From an uncultured Candidatus Saccharibacteria bacterium (GTDB taxonomy: Bacteria > Patescibacteriota > Saccharimonadia > Saccharimonadales > Saccharimonadaceae): 8,829 nt of DNA. The stretch covers positions 1 to 8,829 of the forward strand of contig CALFGG010000010.1 of assembly GCA_937958235.1 (NCBI GenBank), in the 5' to 3' direction. The notes below the pieces were generated by a model. That model saw only the letters and a program-made list of their open reading frames with translations. It had not been told where the DNA came from and ran no database searches. Shown in pieces: positions 5,752 through 8,829 of this stretch; positions within the stretch are counted from its first letter, which is position 1; every line of letters begins with the position of its first letter. A program made the position numbers and the translations under genes.

Positions 5752-7128
5752 GTGTTTGATGTGTGGAACAATGTACTCGCAGAACTTGAACAGAAAATTT
5801 CTCAGGAAAATTATGCAACATTCTTTGCACAGACTAATACTTCCCTCATTAGCACCGATGATGGGATGATCCAGATTGGAGTACCTAATATTTTTATGCA
5901 GGCAAATATTCGTAAGAAATTTGACCAACAAATTAGAGACGCCCTCGTATCTAATAAAATATCTGTAAAAAATACAAACTACGTCATTGTAAATAATGCA
6001 ACGCGCATCAAAAAACCCCGCGAAGTAGTGCTAGAGGATTTGCAAACACGGGTAAATACTGTCGAAAAGATAAAGATACCGACAAATAATTTTAATCCAA
6101 CACTTTTAACTGGACTAAATAATAAATTCACAATGGATAATTTTGTGGTCGGAACAAATAATGAACTTGCGGTGGCGGTAGCAAAGAATATTATTGAAAA
6201 TCCTGGTGACAAGTATAATCCTTTTTTCTTATATGGCGGACCGGGGCTTGGAAAAACACATTTGGTTGAAGCGATTGGGAATGAGTTACTAAAACGAAAC
6301 CCTAAATTAAAGATTCTTTATACACCAATTAACCATTTTTACAGCGACTTTATTACTGCCGTGCGTAAGGGTGATATGGAGAATTTTCATAAAAAATTCC
6401 AAAAACTTGATGTTTTAATTATTGATGATTTTCAATTTATCGTAGGTAAAGAGAAAAGCCAAGAAGAATTCTTTAATATATTTAACGATATGCATCAGGC
6501 GAATAAGCAAGTAATTATTACGAGCGATCGCCTACCAAGCCAAATTAAGACCGTTGATGAACGTCTAGCGTCAAGATTAACTATGACTGGTGCATTTGAT
6601 TTACAATACCCAACATTCGAGGATCGTTGTGCTATTTTACATGCAAAGGCGGAATTTGATGGGGTGGATGTGGAAAATCAAGCAATTGAATATATCGCTA
6701 AAAATGTCGAAACAAACATCCGAGACTTACAGAGTTTATATGGAAAAATTATTGCACTTTCAGAACTAAAGGGTGTTTCCCCACTGTCGATTATTCAAGA
6801 CGGATTAGCATCGATCTCAACTGGTGGTGTGAGAAGTAGAAACCTAACCCCTAAGACAATAGTTGGAAAAGTTGCAGATTACTATAATATTACACCCGAT
6901 GAATTATGTGGGAAAAGTCGTGTTTCTAATATTAAGACTGCAAGACAGGTTGCAATGTTTTTAATGTCAAAAGATCTACAAATGAGCACCCCTAAGATTG
7001 CCTTGGAAGTGGGAGTTAAGGACCATACGACGGTAATGCATGGAATTAAAAAAATTGAATCCGATATGAAGTTGAATTTTAGTCTGCGGGACGAGATAAG
7101 TGAAATTAGAGAACAATTAAGTGAGTAG
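5752..7128 (+). CDS. dnaA: Chromosomal replication initiator protein DnaA
   Basis: DnaA binds 9-base DnaA boxes, forms an ATP-dependent filament, opens the origin and helps load the helicase. The product has 458 residues from the GTG at 5752; a GTG at 5746 would add two. Domain I is at about 1-80 (starting FDVWNNVLAELE), and the linker domain II is short (about 80-115). The AAA+ domain III has Walker A GGPGLGKT (162-169), Walker B IIDD (223-226), arginine-finger-region arginines in DERLASR (R271, R275) and sensor II NIRDLQ (R324). Domain IV holds the helix-turn-helix with ARQVAMFL (base-contacting Arg) and the signature KDHTTVMHG (423-431), where the usual R before DHTTV is Lys. The length is typical. 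The gene lies between two DnaA-box clusters, and its promoter overlaps a box. Confidence 0.98.
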   Translation: MFDVWNNVLAELEQKISQENYATFFAQTNTSLISTDDGMIQIGVPNIFMQANIRKKFDQQIRDALVSNKISVKNTNYVIVNNATRIKKPREVVLEDLQTRVNTVEKIKIPTNNFNPTLLTGLNNKFTMDNFVVGTNNELAVAVAKNIIENPGDKYNPFFLYGGPGLGKTHLVEAIGNELLKRNPKLKILYTPINHFYSDFITAVRKGDMENFHKKFQKLDVLIIDDFQFIVGKEKSQEEFFNIFNDMHQANKQVIITSDRLPSQIKTVDERLASRLTMTGAFDLQYPTFEDRCAILHAKAEFDGVDVENQAIEYIAKNVETNIRDLQSLYGKIIALSELKGVSPLSIIQDGLASISTGGVRSRNLTPKTIVGKVADYYNITPDELCGKSRVSNIKTARQVAMFLMSKDLQMSTPKIALEVGVKDHTTVMHGIKKIESDMKLNFSLRDEISEIREQLSE

Positions 7129-7129
7129 T

Positions 7130-7199
7130 TGTGGAAAAGATGTGGAAAGGTGGGCGGAAAACCTAGTGAAAAAGTAGAGGAAAACTATGTGGAAAGAAG
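7130..7199 (-). repeat. oriC: Phased array of six DnaA-box-like units after dnaA
   Basis: Six 9-mers in one orientation begin at 7130, 7141, 7153, 7165, 7176 and 7188, with spacings of 11, 12, 12, 11 and 12 bases. Read on the + strand they are TGTGGAAAA (perfect), TGTGGAAAG, GGCGGAAAA, AGTGAAAAA, AGAGGAAAA and TGTGGAAAG. The array starts 2 bases after the dnaA stop. The spacing is close to one helical turn, so all units face roughly the same side, as expected for a cooperative DnaA filament site. Confidence 0.75.
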
Positions 7200-7242
7200 T
7201 CCAAAAAATAATTTTAAACAAAAAGATGTTGAAAAGTAAGAT

Positions 7243-7285
7243 TTATCCACTAAGTTTTACAAAGTTATCCCACAGGTTTTACACA
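7243..7285 (+). repeat. oriC: Second, opposed set of phased DnaA-box-like units
   Basis: In the opposite orientation, TTATCCACT (7243), TTTTACAAA (7255), a degenerate TATCCCACA (7266) and the perfect TTTTACACA (7277) follow at 12, 11 and 11 bases. Weak one-mismatch sites at 7212-7220 (+) and 7227-7235 (-) lie between the two sets. The internal units are degenerate, so the phasing is less certain than in the first array. Confidence 0.5.
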
Positions 7286-7318
7286 AAAGAATAATTTGTT
7301 TACCTCTGTAAAATATAG

Positions 7319-7336
7319 TTATACACATTTTACACA
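7319..7336 (+). other. oriC: Two abutting perfect DnaA boxes upstream of dnaN
   Basis: TTATACACA (7319-7327) and TTTTACACA (7328-7336) are both full matches to TTWTNCACA, in direct tandem with no spacing. The second box overlaps the probable dnaN -35. Confidence 0.75.
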
Positions 7337-7356
7337 TAGCCTATTACTACTACAAT
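7329..7356 (+). promoter_or_regulatory. Probable dnaN promoter overlapping a DnaA box
   Basis: TTTACA (7329-7334) and TACAAT (7351-7356) each match consensus at 5 of 6 bases and are 16 bases apart, with a start predicted near 7363. The -35 lies within the DnaA box at 7328-7336, so bound DnaA would be expected to block this promoter. dnaN may also be read from the dnaA promoter, as I see no terminator between the genes. Confidence 0.5.
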
Positions 7357-7379
7357 TAATTATTTAATAAAGGAGAGTT

Positions 7380-8483
7380 ATGGAAATCATAGTAGAACAA
7401 GGAAAATTAGCGAAGGCTCTTGGTGTTGTGAGTCGAGTAGCAGCAGGAAGTAAGACGACTTTACCAATTTTGAATAATGTACTTATAAAAGCAAGTAATA
7501 ATAAGGTGATGTTAATTACTACCAACCTAGATATGGCGATTGTTAATTATTTAGGAGTTGCTGATTCTCGTGATGGTGAAATTACTGTACCAGCTAGGCT
7601 ATTAGCTGACTTTGTTGGTAACTTACCAAAAGGTGAGGTGAAACTAAGTGGCAGCGATTCAAAGTTAACTGTGGCTTCCGGAAAATATAAGTCAACATTT
7701 AATGGCGCACCTGCGGAGGATTTTCCAGAACTTCCTGATATTAATGAGGCTGAGGCAGTAATTTATCGAATGAGTGTAGAGGCATTTAAGACCGGAATTA
7801 ATGAGGTGAAAATTGCGGCTTCATCGGATACTACAAGGCCAGCTTTAACTGGTGTATATTTTAATACTTATGAGGGGTCTTTATATATTGCGGCAACGGA
7901 TGGTTATAGGTTGGCTGAGAGGTTATTTATTGAGAAGGTGGAGAGCGATGTGAAGGCGATTGTGCCCTCTGGTTGTCTAGTTGATGTGCTTGGGGCAATG
8001 TCTGATAATATGAATGAAATTGAAATCGTTTTTGATAATTCTCAAGTACGCTTCCGTTTGGGAGAGATTGAAATTACATCTAAACTAATCGATGGATCAT
8101 TCCCTGACTATCGTAGATTGATTCCGGAACAGGTTGGTTCGGATATAAAAATGAGTAAGGCGGAGTTGCTCCGAATTGTAAAATTAGCAGCATTGTTTTC
8201 AAGAGGGGTTGGGGGGTCGATTATATGTGAAGCTAAAAGTGATAGCCAGACCTTTTCGGTATCTTCAGTGGCGAATGAATTTGGTGAAAATGCTTCGGAT
8301 ATTGAAGCGGAAATTTTAGCCGATGGTAAGGTGATTTTAAATTCAAGATATCTAATTGATGTAATTAATGTAATTGAAGAAGAAAATTTAACTTTTGGAA
8401 TTTCTGGGAAACTAGCACCGGTGTTAATTAGGAATGAAAAATCAAATAATTATACCCATATTATTATGCCATTAAAGAGTTAA
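7380..8483 (+). CDS. dnaN: DNA polymerase III beta subunit (sliding clamp)
   Basis: The 367-residue ring-forming clamp holds the replicative polymerase and other partners on DNA, and its length is normal for the family. Three repeated clamp domains occupy about 1-120, 128-247 and 252-367. Recognisable segments are LPILNNVLI (29-37), TRPALTG (152-158), ATDGYRLA (172-179), the domain-ending LIDGSFPDYRRLIP (236-249) and the C-terminal IIMPLKS. The C terminus differs slightly from the frequent MPM(R/K) ending, but the strand that helps form the partner-binding pocket is intact. The ATG at 7380 has an AAAGGAGA Shine-Dalgarno site at a short but acceptable distance. dnaN follows dnaA after a 251-base non-coding region full of DnaA boxes, and precedes recF by 23 bases, giving the conserved dnaA-dnaN-recF order. 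Confidence 0.98.
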   Translation: MEIIVEQGKLAKALGVVSRVAAGSKTTLPILNNVLIKASNNKVMLITTNLDMAIVNYLGVADSRDGEITVPARLLADFVGNLPKGEVKLSGSDSKLTVASGKYKSTFNGAPAEDFPELPDINEAEAVIYRMSVEAFKTGINEVKIAASSDTTRPALTGVYFNTYEGSLYIAATDGYRLAERLFIEKVESDVKAIVPSGCLVDVLGAMSDNMNEIEIVFDNSQVRFRLGEIEITSKLIDGSFPDYRRLIPEQVGSDIKMSKAELLRIVKLAALFSRGVGGSIICEAKSDSQTFSVSSVANEFGENASDIEAEILADGKVILNSRYLIDVINVIEEENLTFGISGKLAPVLIRNEKSNNYTHIIMPLKS

Positions 8484-8506
8484 GCTAATAAAACTGGAGC
8501 TAGTTA

Positions 8507-8829
8507 ATGATTATTCAAAGTGTGCAATTGGTGAATTTTCGAAGCCACGATGAATTTTTGTTGAGATGTAATAAGAAAACAAGTTTATTAATTGGCGAGA
8601 ACGGATCTGGAAAAACATCGGTCCTGGAAGCAATCTACGAGGCTCTAAGGGGTAAATCTTTTAAAGCAAGTGATAGTGAGATTTTAAAGCGGGGAGCAGA
8701 TTTTTACCGAGTGGAACTGAATTTTTGTGATGGTAAAAAAACGGTAGTATTGTTTGATGGAAAGAAGAAACAATTTCTGGTGGAAGATAAAAGGACCGCG
8801 AGATTGCCAAAACGAAATCGATATCCGGT
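8507..8829 (+). CDS. recF: DNA repair protein RecF, 3' end outside the window
   Basis: RecF is an SMC-like ATPase that helps load RecA at gaps together with RecO and RecR. The first 107 residues are present: an N-terminal strand ending LVNFRSH (8-14), matching the L.NFR.. of RecF, then Walker A GENGSGKT (30-37) followed by SVLEAIYEAL (38-47) and GKSF (49-52), typical of the RecF lobe. The ATG at 8507 has GGAG 7 bases upstream. The gene is 23 bases after dnaN and very likely in the same transcript. The rest of the protein, including the signature motif and Walker B, lies beyond the window, so intactness cannot be judged. Position after dnaN and the N-terminal pattern favour RecF over other SMC-like ATPases. 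Confidence 0.9.
   Translation, partial: MIIQSVQLVNFRSHDEFLLRCNKKTSLLIGENGSGKTSVLEAIYEALRGKSFKASDSEILKRGADFYRVELNFCDGKKTVVLFDGKKKQFLVEDKRTARLPKRNRYP

Noticed and set aside
5722..5931. 69-codon minus-strand frame over the dnaA start
   Set aside because: It is antisense to dnaA domain I with no supporting signal.
7130..7336. CRISPR-like or iteron-type plasmid repeats
   Set aside because: The repeated unit is a 9-base DnaA box without long identical repeats or unique spacers, and it sits in chromosomal dnaA-dnaN context.
7129..7379. Possible small gene between dnaA and dnaN
   Set aside because: No frame with a start, ribosome binding site and sensible coding content was found; the dense DnaA-box pattern explains the sequence.

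Overview
The window is a bacterial chromosomal replication-origin neighbourhood from an AT-rich genome. Two gene blocks diverge from about position 5,600. Leftward (- strand) run rpmH, an ABC exporter gene, rnpA, yidC and jag/khpB. Rightward (+ strand) run dnaA, dnaN and the start of recF. A LytR-CpsA-Psr (LCP) gene on the + strand enters from the left edge and converges on jag across a shared terminator. Single-membrane YidC architecture, an LCP envelope enzyme, a very short KhpB without a Jag_N domain and compact genes suggest a small-genome Gram-positive-type bacterium. My best guess is Candidatus Saccharibacteria (TM7) or a related Patescibacteria lineage. This is inference from protein character and layout and was not tested by a search. 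All coding regions read with the standard bacterial code.

Region by region: 1-1497 is the LCP gene, open at its 5' end. 1514-1542 is a bidirectional terminator. 1545-3069 holds jag and yidC, 16 bases apart and probably co-transcribed. 3112-3450 is rnpA. 3478-5280 is a 600-residue ABC exporter half-transporter that separates rnpA from rpmH, two genes that are adjacent in most bacteria. 5317-5348 is the rpmH terminator and 5347-5484 is rpmH, which encodes 45 residues. 5485-5751 is a regulatory and origin region with DnaA boxes, a 42-base tract that is 40/42 A+T, and divergent rpmH and dnaA promoters. 5752-7128 is dnaA. 7129-7379 is a second origin-type region packed with DnaA-box-like 9-mers. 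7380-8483 is dnaN, and recF runs off the right edge from 8507.

The genes form the classic initiation set (DnaA initiator, beta clamp, RecF) on one side. On the other is the translation and membrane-biogenesis set (L34, RNase P protein, YidC insertase, KhpB RNA-binding protein). With the origin at the divergence point, all of these genes are co-oriented with the outgoing forks; only the LCP gene is head-on. The most notable sequence features are non-coding. Six DnaA-box-like units after dnaA are phased at 11-12 bases, and an opposed, weaker phased set follows them. DnaA boxes also lie inside the rpmH, dnaA and dnaN promoters. Extended -10 elements sit exactly 7 bases before the ATG of both yidC and rnpA, predicting leaderless mRNAs. 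I found no CRISPR array, tRNA, insertion sequence or phage feature, and no convincing wholly new multi-gene system.
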